Shown here piece by piece: positions 51,752 through 59,971 of a stretch of DNA of 64,000 bases. Both the position numbers and the translations under genes were made by a program. Position 1 is the first letter of the stretch, and each line of letters opens with the position of its first letter. The stretch lies in NCBI GenBank assembly GCA_902791865.1, contig CADAXK010000004.1, forward strand, positions 186,001 to 250,000. The letters are read 5' to 3'. Source of the DNA: an uncultured Bacteroidia bacterium. GTDB taxonomy: Bacteria > Bacteroidota > Bacteroidia > Bacteroidales > ML635J-15. Under the pieces are notes generated by a model. That model made no database searches, was not told the origin of the DNA, and saw nothing but the letters and a program-made list of their open reading frames with translations.

Positions 51752-54022
51752 ATGCTCAAAGATGTCTCATTTCCATCACACCGCCGATTCAAATCGCGCA
51801 CCGAGTGGGAACCGATAGGTTTCTTCTCCGATTGCTTATGCAATTCTACACGATTTGATTTGATGTTGGGATTCTTCTCTTCTTCGGCAATCAATGTGCT
51901 GGCTGATGGATTTGCATCTTTTCTCTATAATGGTGGAAGAATGAATTTGATTGTAAATGACATTCTTACAGAACAAGATAAAAACGCTATCGCCAATGGA
52001 GAAATCGACACTCCTCTTCCCTATTTTGACATAACTGACATTGAAAATCTAAAGAACACATTATCAGAACGTGACTCTCACTTTTTTGAATGTCTTTCAT
52101 GGCTCATCCGCAACAATAGGCTTGACATAAAAATTGTAGCGCCTAAAGACAGCATTGGCATATCACACACAAAAACAGGTATTTTTAGCGATGGGATGAA
52201 CAATGTTGGATTTGATGGGTCTTGTAACTTTTCTCGTTCTGCTCTCATTGATAACATTGAAAGCCTTACTATTTTTTGCGATTGGGATGGCAACACAGCA
52301 ACTGCAACAATAAACGAAATCAAAAACGAGTTTGAACTTGTATTCAACGGCAAAGACGAAAATGTTGTTTTTGTCCCTACCGACAATGTAAAAACACATA
52401 TTGCAGAATCATTCAAAAGCAAGGAACTGAAAGATTTGTTGGAAGATGAGTACAAATTCATACAACAAGATATTGCCAACAAAACATTGCCAAAGTCAGT
52501 AATTAAGGCGCTGGAGAAAGCCAAAAACAAAGTTGAGGTTGAAATTGAAAAAATCAAAACCAAAGGAGAAAAAGTCACCTCAATAGATTTTGGCAAACCT
52601 CGTTTCCCATATGAATCTGGTTCTCGTGAATACCAGAAAAAAGCATTTGAAAATTGGAAGAACAACAAGCAGAAGGGGTTGTTTGCTATGGCAACAGGCA
52701 CAGGCAAAACAATAACTTCACTGAATTGTCTGCTTGAAATATACAATAAGTTAGGTTACTACAAGGCTATAATTCTTGTTCCTACTATTACACTTGTAGA
52801 ACAATGGGAAATTGAATGCAAGAAGTTTAATTTCAGTAATATTATTAAGGTCTGTTCAAAATACAATAATTGGAAATCGGCAGTCGCCAATATTCGGTTA
52901 TTGGAAATGACAAACGCCAACAACGATTCGTCATACGTCATCATATCCACTTATGCTTCATTTGTACGTTCAAATGTATTTATGGAATTAAATCAATTCC
53001 CTAAAAACAAACTTCTACTCATCGCAGACGAAGCCCATAATATGGGAGGCGGATTAATGGCAAAGCGTTTATCTGATATAAAATATTTACGTAGAATTGG
53101 ACTATCTGCCACACCAGAACGACAATATGACGAAATCGGCAACCAAAAACTAATGAATTTCTTCGGTTGCTCCGACAATTATACATTTGAATATTCAATG
53201 GCAGAAGCTATTGATAACGGTGCTTTATGCCGATATTACTACTATCCGCACATTGTGCATTTGACAGAAAGCGAATTGTCTCAATATGTTGTACTTTCAA
53301 AAAAGATTGTCAAGATAATGGGCTTTCACGATGAAGGAAGTAAAGAACGATTAAAAATGCTTTTATTGAAACGGAAAAGCATTATTCACAAAGCGGCCAA
53401 TAAGTTGAACACATTCAAACAAATTGTTCAACAACGAATGGCTGACATTGGCAATCTGAAATACACATTGGTATATGTGCCAGAGGGCAATAAACCAGAC
53501 AATTTTGAAGCTGATATTTTCGACCAATCAGATACTATCGCATCAGACCCAGAAACGGAACATCTAATTGACGATTTCACAAGAATTGTCCGTGATATGG
53601 ATTCTCATATCATCGTCCGACAATTTACATCAGACTCAACAGATAGAGATGCCATGCTCAAGGGCTTTGCCGATGGAAGCATTGATGTACTTACATCGAT
53701 GAAATGTTTGGACGAAGGTGTTGATGTACCACGAAGCGAATTGGCTATTTTCTGTGCAAGCACTGGAAATCCCCGACAATTTATCCAACGCCGTGGTCGT
53801 GTTCTAAGGACACACAAAGACAAACGTTTTGCTATAATTCACGACCTAATCGTTATTCCTGACAATGTTTTTGATGAAGAATGTTATTCTTTGGAAAAGA
53901 ATTTGGTTGCAAGTGAATTAAAACGAGTTCGAGATTTTGCATTGTTGTCCGAAAATCTAAATGATACAGACAATGAACTTCAAGAAGTATTGAATCATTA
54001 TAATCTATCCATATTTAATTAA
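51752..54022 (+). CDS. SF2 helicase with N-terminal PLD-family nuclease domain
   Basis: 756 residues. The N-terminal ~200 residues carry a phospholipase D-like HKD motif (SHTKTGIF, H139 and K141, with GSCNFSRSAL), as in PLD-type nucleases fused to helicases. The SF2 core follows: Q-like REYQKKAF, Walker A MATGTGKT (~312), DEAH box IADEAHNMGG (~427), motif III GLSATPER, and motif VI QRRGRVLR (~680). This combination could unwind and nick DNA. In phosphorothioation systems restriction is separate from modification (DndFGH, SspE, SspFGH); this gene is a good candidate for part of that effector module. I cannot assign it to SspF, G or H. Confidence 0.85.
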   Translation: MLKDVSFPSHRRFKSRTEWEPIGFFSDCLCNSTRFDLMLGFFSSSAINVLADGFASFLYNGGRMNLIVNDILTEQDKNAIANGEIDTPLPYFDITDIENLKNTLSERDSHFFECLSWLIRNNRLDIKIVAPKDSIGISHTKTGIFSDGMNNVGFDGSCNFSRSALIDNIESLTIFCDWDGNTATATINEIKNEFELVFNGKDENVVFVPTDNVKTHIAESFKSKELKDLLEDEYKFIQQDIANKTLPKSVIKALEKAKNKVEVEIEKIKTKGEKVTSIDFGKPRFPYESGSREYQKKAFENWKNNKQKGLFAMATGTGKTITSLNCLLEIYNKLGYYKAIILVPTITLVEQWEIECKKFNFSNIIKVCSKYNNWKSAVANIRLLEMTNANNDSSYVIISTYASFVRSNVFMELNQFPKNKLLLIADEAHNMGGGLMAKRLSDIKYLRRIGLSATPERQYDEIGNQKLMNFFGCSDNYTFEYSMAEAIDNGALCRYYYYPHIVHLTESELSQYVVLSKKIVKIMGFHDEGSKERLKMLLLKRKSIIHKAANKLNTFKQIVQQRMADIGNLKYTLVYVPEGNKPDNFEADIFDQSDTIASDPETEHLIDDFTRIVRDMDSHIIVRQFTSDSTDRDAMLKGFADGSIDVLTSMKCLDEGVDVPRSELAIFCASTGNPRQFIQRRGRVLRTHKDKRFAIIHDLIVIPDNVFDEECYSLEKNLVASELKRVRDFALLSENLNDTDNELQEVLNHYNLSIFN

Positions 54023-54025
54023 CGT

Positions 54026-54259
54026 ATGAGTACATATCAAACAAATAGTGATAAGATTTTGCAAGCCGTAATTGCTGATGAGCAGTTAATAAATTCATAC
54101 GGCTATAATCCTGACGATTATAATTCAATAGCGGATGCTATGGATTCCGAAAATGTCGTAATTCAAGCAATTGCTCAAATTATATCTAGAAATGAGCAAA
54201 AAGCGACAGAGAGGGAAATATACAATGAAGTTAGTAACTTTCTAAAATCAAATATATGA
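54026..54259 (+). CDS. Small acidic protein between helicase and SMC ATPase
   Basis: 77 residues (MSTYQTNSDKILQAVIADEQ). All-helical by composition, no known motif, no signal peptide. It starts 3 bases after the helicase stop and overlaps the SMC-like gene start by 4 bases (ATGA), so it is translated with both. Small coupled proteins of this kind often act as bridging subunits; the repeated Asp/Asn (NPDDYNSIADAMDS) is its only visible feature. Confidence 0.75.
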   Translation: MSTYQTNSDKILQAVIADEQLINSYGYNPDDYNSIADAMDSENVVIQAIAQIISRNEQKATEREIYNEVSNFLKSNI

Positions 54260-56427
54260 TTATCAAGGAGATTAAAATAAAAAATTTCCGTAGTTATTAT
54301 GGAGAAAACCACTTGTCGTTATCCAAAGGTCTTACTTTGATAATTGGAGATAACGGAGATGGTAAAACAACTCTTTTTGAAGCATTAGAATGGTTATTTG
54401 ATACAACCGGTGTAAATACACAGACTTCACATATATCGGAAAAAAGGAAATCAGAATTGGAAATTGGAGAGTGTGATGAAGTATCTGTAAGCATTACATT
54501 TGAACATGATGGTGAAAAAGAAATTGAAAAGAGTTTTACTTTTGAAAAATCTTTTGACGAAACAGTCTACACAAGAGACTTTATGTTCAAAGGTTATTTT
54601 ATAGAAGGGGCTGGACGTAATGTAATTTCTGGAGACAGATTATTGAATATGTGTTTTGAACCTGTTATTCGTAAATATTGTTTATTCAAAGGCGAAAACG
54701 AACTCAATGTGTTTGATAACGACACAGCATTGAAAACATTAGTTGATACTTTTTCTGGCATTAGACAATTTGACGAATTAGTCGAAATGACATCAAATTT
54801 TGAGCAAAAGTCTGCCAATGCCGCAAATCGTGAATTGCAAAACGATAAAAAAGTTTCAAATCAAGCGAAAGAACTAAATACTCAATTAAATGATGCCTTA
54901 AATGACATCAAAAACATAAAACAAGAACTTGAACAAAAGAGAATTTCCATATCAGAATTTTCTTTAAAATTGGAATTATTAGAAAAGAATCAAGAAACAT
55001 CGGAACGCTATCAAGCAATAAAAGAACGCATAAAAGGTCTTACTGACAAACGAGCAAAATTAGCAGGACAAGCAACATGTGAATATAGCACAAACTTGTT
55101 AGACAAACAATGGATTTTACGCTCTTTCCCATCAATCATACAAGAGTTTTCTAAAAAAGTTTCCGCATTAAGCAAAGAAAAAAGAAGACTTGACAAACAG
55201 GAAACCGAGCGCCGCGCAAAAGAAGCTGGAGAACGCGAAACAATTTCAAAAATTCAGAAACTTGCAAACGATGCAGTTCCTCTACCTTGGAACTTGCCAG
55301 ATGAATCGACTATGAAAGAAATGATTGATGATGAAATTTGCAAAGTATGTGGTCGCCCAGCACCTAAAGGCTCGGAAGCGTATGAGTTTATGTGTAATAA
55401 ACTGAACGAATATCTTGCACATATAACAGCAGAAGCCAATAAAAAATCAGGTGCTGCAGAAGAAGACAAACCGCTATTCCAAAATACATTCATCAACGAG
55501 TTACACTCTCGTCAAATAAAACTTAGTGGCGAAACGGAACAAGAAATTTCAAATATTGCAACACAAATTTCTGACGAATTGGATTTCGTTAGTAAAAGAA
55601 AAAGTGAATTGGCAGAAGTTGATAAGCAATTGCAAGAATTAAAAACAGAGCAAAACGATTTGCTAATGCAGTCAGGGTTAAGCGCAGAACTTCTTGATAA
55701 AAGCATATCTGATTTGAGAGGGTTCTTTGATGCTAAAAGTCGTGCAGAAAGCCGTGTATCTGTATTGGAAACCACTCTAAAATTCAAAGAGAATGCTAAA
55801 AATGAAATACAAGAACAACTATCTAAACTTGAACCTACAAGTTCAATGACACAGGTATATCAACGCGTTCATGCAGCATTTGAAAAAATAACTAAAGCAT
55901 TCTCAAACGCCAAGGAACAAAATATTAATAATTTCCTGCAAATGCTTGAAGCGGAAGCCAACAAGTATTTACAGAAACTTAACAAGAATGATTTCTACGG
56001 AATAATAAGAATCCGCAAAACAATCAACAATTCAGCACGAATTGAACTATACAGCGATAACGGTTCTCGTATTGAAAATCCTAATGGAGCATTAAAAACC
56101 ACAATGTATATGTCAGTTCTATTTGCTATTTCTCAAATTACAACATTGAAACGGGAACAAGATTATCCGTTAATTTTTGATGCACCTACATCATCATTTG
56201 GTGGATTCAAGGAAGATACATTCTACAATGTAATTGATACAATTGATAAGCAATGTATTATTGTTACAAAGGATTTACTAAATATTGATAAGGCAACAGG
56301 GCAGAAAACATTGGATTATGATACGATTAACAAACTATCTTGTTCTGTTTATCGAATCGAAAAAGTGGAACCTTTTAATGACAAAGACCTGTCAACCATT
56401 CAAACAGTTGTTAAACAAATAAGGTAA
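54256..56427 (+). CDS. SMC/Rad50-like ATPase with CxxC hook (DndD-like)
   Basis: 723 residues. Begins with IKEIKIKNFRSYYGEN and Walker A GDNGDGKTTL (residues 31-40), the pattern of RecF/Rad50/DndD ATPases. Two coiled-coil stretches (~170-270 and ~430-560) flank ICKVCGRPAP (C362, C365), a zinc-hook-like CxxC. Near the C-terminus YPLIFDAPTSSFGG (~640) is Walker B with its D-loop. In Dnd systems DndD has this architecture and couples ATP hydrolysis to sulfur insertion; here, with an SspBCD module already present and after a nuclease-helicase, a role in target recognition or restriction is equally likely. The stop is 8 bases before the next gene. Confidence 0.85.
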   Translation: MIIKEIKIKNFRSYYGENHLSLSKGLTLIIGDNGDGKTTLFEALEWLFDTTGVNTQTSHISEKRKSELEIGECDEVSVSITFEHDGEKEIEKSFTFEKSFDETVYTRDFMFKGYFIEGAGRNVISGDRLLNMCFEPVIRKYCLFKGENELNVFDNDTALKTLVDTFSGIRQFDELVEMTSNFEQKSANAANRELQNDKKVSNQAKELNTQLNDALNDIKNIKQELEQKRISISEFSLKLELLEKNQETSERYQAIKERIKGLTDKRAKLAGQATCEYSTNLLDKQWILRSFPSIIQEFSKKVSALSKEKRRLDKQETERRAKEAGERETISKIQKLANDAVPLPWNLPDESTMKEMIDDEICKVCGRPAPKGSEAYEFMCNKLNEYLAHITAEANKKSGAAEEDKPLFQNTFINELHSRQIKLSGETEQEISNIATQISDELDFVSKRKSELAEVDKQLQELKTEQNDLLMQSGLSAELLDKSISDLRGFFDAKSRAESRVSVLETTLKFKENAKNEIQEQLSKLEPTSSMTQVYQRVHAAFEKITKAFSNAKEQNINNFLQMLEAEANKYLQKLNKNDFYGIIRIRKTINNSARIELYSDNGSRIENPNGALKTTMYMSVLFAISQITTLKREQDYPLIFDAPTSSFGGFKEDTFYNVIDTIDKQCIIVTKDLLNIDKATGQKTLDYDTINKLSCSVYRIEKVEPFNDKDLSTIQTVVKQIR

Positions 56428-56435
56428 AAAAAATT

Positions 56436-57011
56436 ATGGCAGCAGAAAAACTATATGATTTGTGGGCAACACGAAATCCTCAATGGGAAAAAAGATACGA
56501 AGATAGTATCATTAAAAATTTCTGTGATTATGGTCGCGGGGCAACCTCTTTACGAGAAGACAGAGGTAAAATCTTTGGTGGCGGTTATGAAATATTTATT
56601 ATCGCATTTTTTATCGGTTTATATTTCAATGAAAGACGGCCACTAATTGATGACACACAAAAACGTAAGATATTGGGGCAACCTATACAATATTGGGGAA
56701 ATCTTGATTCTGTAAAAGGACGAAAAGCCTATCCGAAACTTCGCGAATATATTTTTATCGCACTCATAGCAAGAACAGACATTGATTTCATTGCATTAGA
56801 AAAAGGAGAAATAACAACTCGCAAAGCAGTCGATATGCTGATGCAAACAATGGAAGAATATGCAAATTGGGGATTTCATTTTATGGAAGACAAATTAACC
56901 GATGACCCAAACTATTTCTTCAGAGAGACCGCATTTCTTGAAATATTTCTGGCATTTGATGCATCGCCTGTAGAAAGTATTGAAGATGACGAACCTGAAT
57001 CATTGGATTGA
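56436..57011 (+). CDS. Unrecognised 191-residue protein at the end of the defence operon
   Basis: 191 residues, cytosolic. It has a Gly-rich hydrophobic stretch (KIFGGGYEIFIIAFFIGLYF) and an acidic C-terminal tail (ESIEDDEPESLD). No nuclease or nucleotide-binding motif was seen. I looked for DndE features because of its position beside a DndD-like gene, but found no convincing match and the length is greater. The spacing of 8 bases from the SMC-like gene places it in the same operon. It is the last gene with the island's A/T-rich composition. Confidence 0.7.
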   Translation: MAAEKLYDLWATRNPQWEKRYEDSIIKNFCDYGRGATSLREDRGKIFGGGYEIFIIAFFIGLYFNERRPLIDDTQKRKILGQPIQYWGNLDSVKGRKAYPKLREYIFIALIARTDIDFIALEKGEITTRKAVDMLMQTMEEYANWGFHFMEDKLTDDPNYFFRETAFLEIFLAFDASPVESIEDDEPESLD

Positions 57012-57038
57012 CAATAATTTTCCATCGCAATTAGCGAG

Positions 57039-57145
57039 AAATCTGTCTAAACCAATTTATATTACCTTTGCAAATCCCCTAAAGAATAAAAACATCGGGT
57101 ATGGAGTCACAGAATATTGAATATAAACAAAGTTGGAAAGACGAT
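57039..57145 (+). repeat. Promoter-plus-gene-start direct repeat, upstream copy
   Basis: Matches 58499-58605 at a constant offset of 1460 bp, with about eight differences over 107 bp and no gaps. The segment includes the -7 box TACCTTTG (57063-57070) and the first 15 codons of an AlbA_2-type gene (MESQNIEYKQSWKDD). The two copies bracket the DUF1016 nuclease gene. Confidence 0.92.
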
Positions 57146-57256
57146 TTTTTGTGCAAGATGAGTGCAAACCAAACTTGTTTGAATCTGCCGAATCACCGCA
57201 AAAAAACACAATTTACAGGTGGAATTTATGAAATAGTTGTAAAAAATAACCGATAA
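57101..57256 (+). pseudogene. Truncated start of an AlbA_2-type gene
   Basis: A 51-codon open frame. Its first 14 codons equal the N-terminus of the intact AlbA_2 gene at 58561; after that the sequence is unrelated and stops at 57254. It ends 5 bases before the DUF1016 start. The remnant may still serve as a translated leader for that gene, driven by the copied promoter. The rest of the gap 57012-57100 holds only the promoter. Confidence 0.7.
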
Positions 57257-57261
57257 CTACT

Positions 57262-58443
57262 ATGGAACTAGAAAAATATAATCCAGACACAGAAATTGAT
57301 GCTACAAATTTTTCTCATTTGGTGGATGACTCTTGCGCTATAATCGAGCAGGCACAGGCAGTTGCATATAAAGCCGTAAACGAAATACTGATAAAACGCA
57401 ACTGGTTGCTAGGAATGCGCATCAGGCTTGAGGTACTGAAAGACAAACGAGCAGAATATGGCGAGCAGGTGATAACAAATTTGGCTAATCAGCTGACAAA
57501 AAGATATGGTCGCGGTTACAAAAAGAGCAATCTGTATCTTTTTGTATCTTTCTACCAAGAGCATCCAAACATTTTCCAATCGGTGACTGGAAAATTATTG
57601 ACAGATGCAACAGACAACATTTTCCAATCACTGATTGGAAAATCAGAAATAGTTCCATCATTGATGGGATTTTCTAAAAAACATAACATATACTCTTTAA
57701 TAGAACCCACACAGATTCTTAGGCTTTCGTGGACGCATTATAGCATTATCCTTCAAGAACCTACCGCCGAAGGTCGTGCTTGGTACGAAAACGAAGCCGC
57801 CAACGAAATGTGGAGTACTCGCACATTACAACGTAATGTTTCGTCGCAATATTACCACAGACTTCTTAAATCACAAGATAAAAACGCGGTGCGACAAGAG
57901 ATGAAAAAACTCACGGCTCCATTGCAGGACAAACTCGAATACCTGAAAAATCCCATTGTCGCAGAATTTTTAGGATTCAAGAACAACACCGATTACACGG
58001 AGAGCAATTTGGAGCAAAGCATTATAGACCACCTGATACCGTTCCTTATGGAATTGGGCAAAGGATTCGCATTTGTTGACCGACAAAAACACATACATAC
58101 CGAAAAAGAAGATTATTACATCGACTTGGTATTCTACAATTACAACCTTCGTTGCTTTGTGCTTATTGACTTGAAAACAACCAAGTTAAATTATCAAGAC
58201 GTGGGTCAAATGGATATGTATGTCAAGATGTACGATGAATTGATGCGCCCTGAAGGTCACAATCCAACCATAGGCATCCTACTATGCGCCGAAACCGACG
58301 AAGACGTAGCGCATTATTCCGTACTGAATGGCAACGACCAATTATATGCAGCCAAATATTTAACCTATATGCCTACACAAGAGGAATTGCGGAGAGAGAT
58401 TGAACAGCAGAAGGAGTTTTTCAAGTTACAAAATGAAAAGTAA
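57262..58443 (+). CDS. DUF1016 (YhcG-type) PD-(D/E)XK nuclease
   Basis: 393 residues. The N-terminal YhcG/DUF1016 domain has EILIKRNWLLGMRI and RGYKKSNLYLFVSFY; the C-terminal YhcG nuclease domain has EDYYIDLVFYN and CFVLIDLKTTKL, the Asp and D-x-K residues of a PD-(D/E)XK active site. The middle carries a small internal repeat (NIFQSVTGK / NIFQSLIGK). This family is frequent in defence islands and next to restriction genes; its cellular role is not settled. It is framed by two copies of the AlbA_2 promoter-start segment, so it either arrived by recombination or split a duplicated AlbA_2 gene. Confidence 0.88.
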   Translation: MELEKYNPDTEIDATNFSHLVDDSCAIIEQAQAVAYKAVNEILIKRNWLLGMRIRLEVLKDKRAEYGEQVITNLANQLTKRYGRGYKKSNLYLFVSFYQEHPNIFQSVTGKLLTDATDNIFQSLIGKSEIVPSLMGFSKKHNIYSLIEPTQILRLSWTHYSIILQEPTAEGRAWYENEAANEMWSTRTLQRNVSSQYYHRLLKSQDKNAVRQEMKKLTAPLQDKLEYLKNPIVAEFLGFKNNTDYTESNLEQSIIDHLIPFLMELGKGFAFVDRQKHIHTEKEDYYIDLVFYNYNLRCFVLIDLKTTKLNYQDVGQMDMYVKMYDELMRPEGHNPTIGILLCAETDEDVAHYSVLNGNDQLYAAKYLTYMPTQEELRREIEQQKEFFKLQNEK

Positions 58444-58498
58444 TATTGAACAGGGAAAACATAAGTCGCGTAAGAACATAATCCTCGCAGAGAATGGA

Positions 58499-58605
58499 AA
58501 ATCGGTCTAAACTAATTTGTATTACCTTTGCAAATCCCCTAAATGATAAAAACATCGGGTATGGAGTCACAGAATATTGAATACAAGCAAAGTTGGAAGG
58601 ACGAA
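58499..58605 (+). repeat. Promoter-plus-gene-start direct repeat, downstream copy
   Basis: Second copy of 57039-57145, here attached to the intact AlbA_2 gene. It contains TACCTTTG (58523-58530). The ATG at 58543 is absent from the upstream copy (GAATAA instead of TGATAA), while the ATG at 58561 is kept in both, which supports 58561 as the true start. Confidence 0.92.
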
Positions 58606-59961
58606 TATCTTAAATGGGTATGTGGCTTTGCCAATGCTCAGGGCGGTAAACTTTATATTGGTATTGATGATAGAGGAAACGTCTGCGGGGTGGAAAATGC
58701 TCATCGCCTTTCCGAAGACATTCCCAACAAGATTGTTGCTCTATTGGGTGTTGTGGCAGATGTGAACATACTAAACAGAGATGGTAAGGACTACATGGAA
58801 ATCGAAGTAGTGCCAAGCAACGTTCCCATCAGCTATAAAGGCAAATACTATTACCGTTCAGGTTGCACTATGCAAGAACTGAACGGAACATCTCTACAGC
58901 AGTTCGTTCTGAAGAAAATGGGACGCTCGTGGGACGATATGGTGCATGAACGGGCCACGGTTGACGGCCTTGACCGCGACGCTATCGATTTCTTCCTGCG
59001 TAAAGGTATTCAAGCAGGACGTATTGACCCGTCCGAAGCCAACGCGTCTACGGCTACCGTGCTACAAAATTTGAATCTCGTAGATGATGAAGGTCACTTG
59101 AAGAACGCTGCACTGCTTCTGTTCTGCAAAAAGCCCGGTCGCTATTTTACCGGCACAGAATTCAAAATAGGACGATTCCATTCCAATATAGCCGACTTAG
59201 TTTCGCAGGAGATGATAGAAGGCAGCATAATTCAGATGGCCGACCGCGTGGTTAGGATGCTCAAAGATAAATTTCTCACGATGCCTATACATTATGAAGG
59301 ATTACAACGTATTGAAACATTGGAAGTGCCCGAAGACGCTTTGCGAGAGATTCTCTACAATGCCATCTGTCACAAGGACTATTTGGGACCGCAGATACAA
59401 ATGCGCGTCTGGGACCATCATGTGGAAATATGGAACGATGGAGAACTCCCAAACCAAATCACTCCAGAAAACATAGAGAAAGTTCATGCCTCCTATCCTC
59501 GCAATAAGAATTTGGCATTTGCTTTCTATAAAGCTGGCTTCATTGAGTCGTGGGGACGAGGCTGGAAGAAAATCTGTGATGGTTTTGTTGCCGCAGGCTT
59601 GCCCAAACCAACGATTGAATCCAAGCAAGGAGGTGTTTTGGTGACGTTCCAGAGGAACAATGTGAACATACCAAAACAAAAACCTATTGACGCACAAAAT
59701 GTCGCAGAAAGCGCACAGGAAAATTCACAGAAAACGCAACAGAAAACGCAACAGAAAACGCAACAGAAAACGCAACAGAAAATATTGAATCTGATAAAAC
59801 GAAATCCCAATATTACAACGCAGGAAATGTCAGATCTAATTGGGATTGACAGAAGTAATGTTTGGCGAAATATGAAAATGATGCAACAACAAGGCATTAT
59901 CCGCCGCGTAGGTCCCGACAAGGGCGGTCACTGGGAAATCATTGAACAAAGCAACAAATAG
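58561..59961 (+). CDS. AlbA_2 (Schlafen-type) DNA-binding protein with GHKL-like domain and winged helix
   Basis: 466 residues from the ATG at 58561. Residues 1-~125 are an AlbA_2/Schlafen domain (ESQNIEYKQSWKDE, FANAQGGKLYIGIDDRG). A central ATP-binding (HATPase_c_4-like) region follows with LREILYNAICHKDY and VEIWNDGELP. The C-terminus is a winged helix (TTQEMSDLIGIDRSNVWRNM) ending GPDKGGHWEII, nearly the same ending as the Fic protein at the other side of the island. A 12-bp tandem repeat codes the QKTQ linker before it. Such proteins are usually transcription regulators. The DUF5686 gene starts 10 bases later. Confidence 0.87.
   Translation: MESQNIEYKQSWKDEYLKWVCGFANAQGGKLYIGIDDRGNVCGVENAHRLSEDIPNKIVALLGVVADVNILNRDGKDYMEIEVVPSNVPISYKGKYYYRSGCTMQELNGTSLQQFVLKKMGRSWDDMVHERATVDGLDRDAIDFFLRKGIQAGRIDPSEANASTATVLQNLNLVDDEGHLKNAALLLFCKKPGRYFTGTEFKIGRFHSNIADLVSQEMIEGSIIQMADRVVRMLKDKFLTMPIHYEGLQRIETLEVPEDALREILYNAICHKDYLGPQIQMRVWDHHVEIWNDGELPNQITPENIEKVHASYPRNKNLAFAFYKAGFIESWGRGWKKICDGFVAAGLPKPTIESKQGGVLVTFQRNNVNIPKQKPIDAQNVAESAQENSQKTQQKTQQKTQQKTQQKILNLIKRNPNITTQEMSDLIGIDRSNVWRNMKMMQQQGIIRRVGPDKGGHWEIIEQSNK
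59731..59778 (+). repeat. 12-bp tandem repeat (4 copies) in the AlbA_2 gene linker
   Basis: AAAACGCAACAG at 59731, 59743, 59755 and 59767 with no mismatch, coding KTQQ units. Perfect copies suggest ongoing slippage. The position, directly before the winged helix, is the same as in the Fic gene. Confidence 0.93.
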
Positions 59962-59971
59962 CCAAAAACAG

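Noticed and set aside
58543..58560. ATG at 58543 as start of the AlbA_2 protein
   Set aside because: The duplicated upstream copy of this segment lacks that ATG but keeps the one at 58561, which also begins the conserved ESQNIEYKQ sequence.
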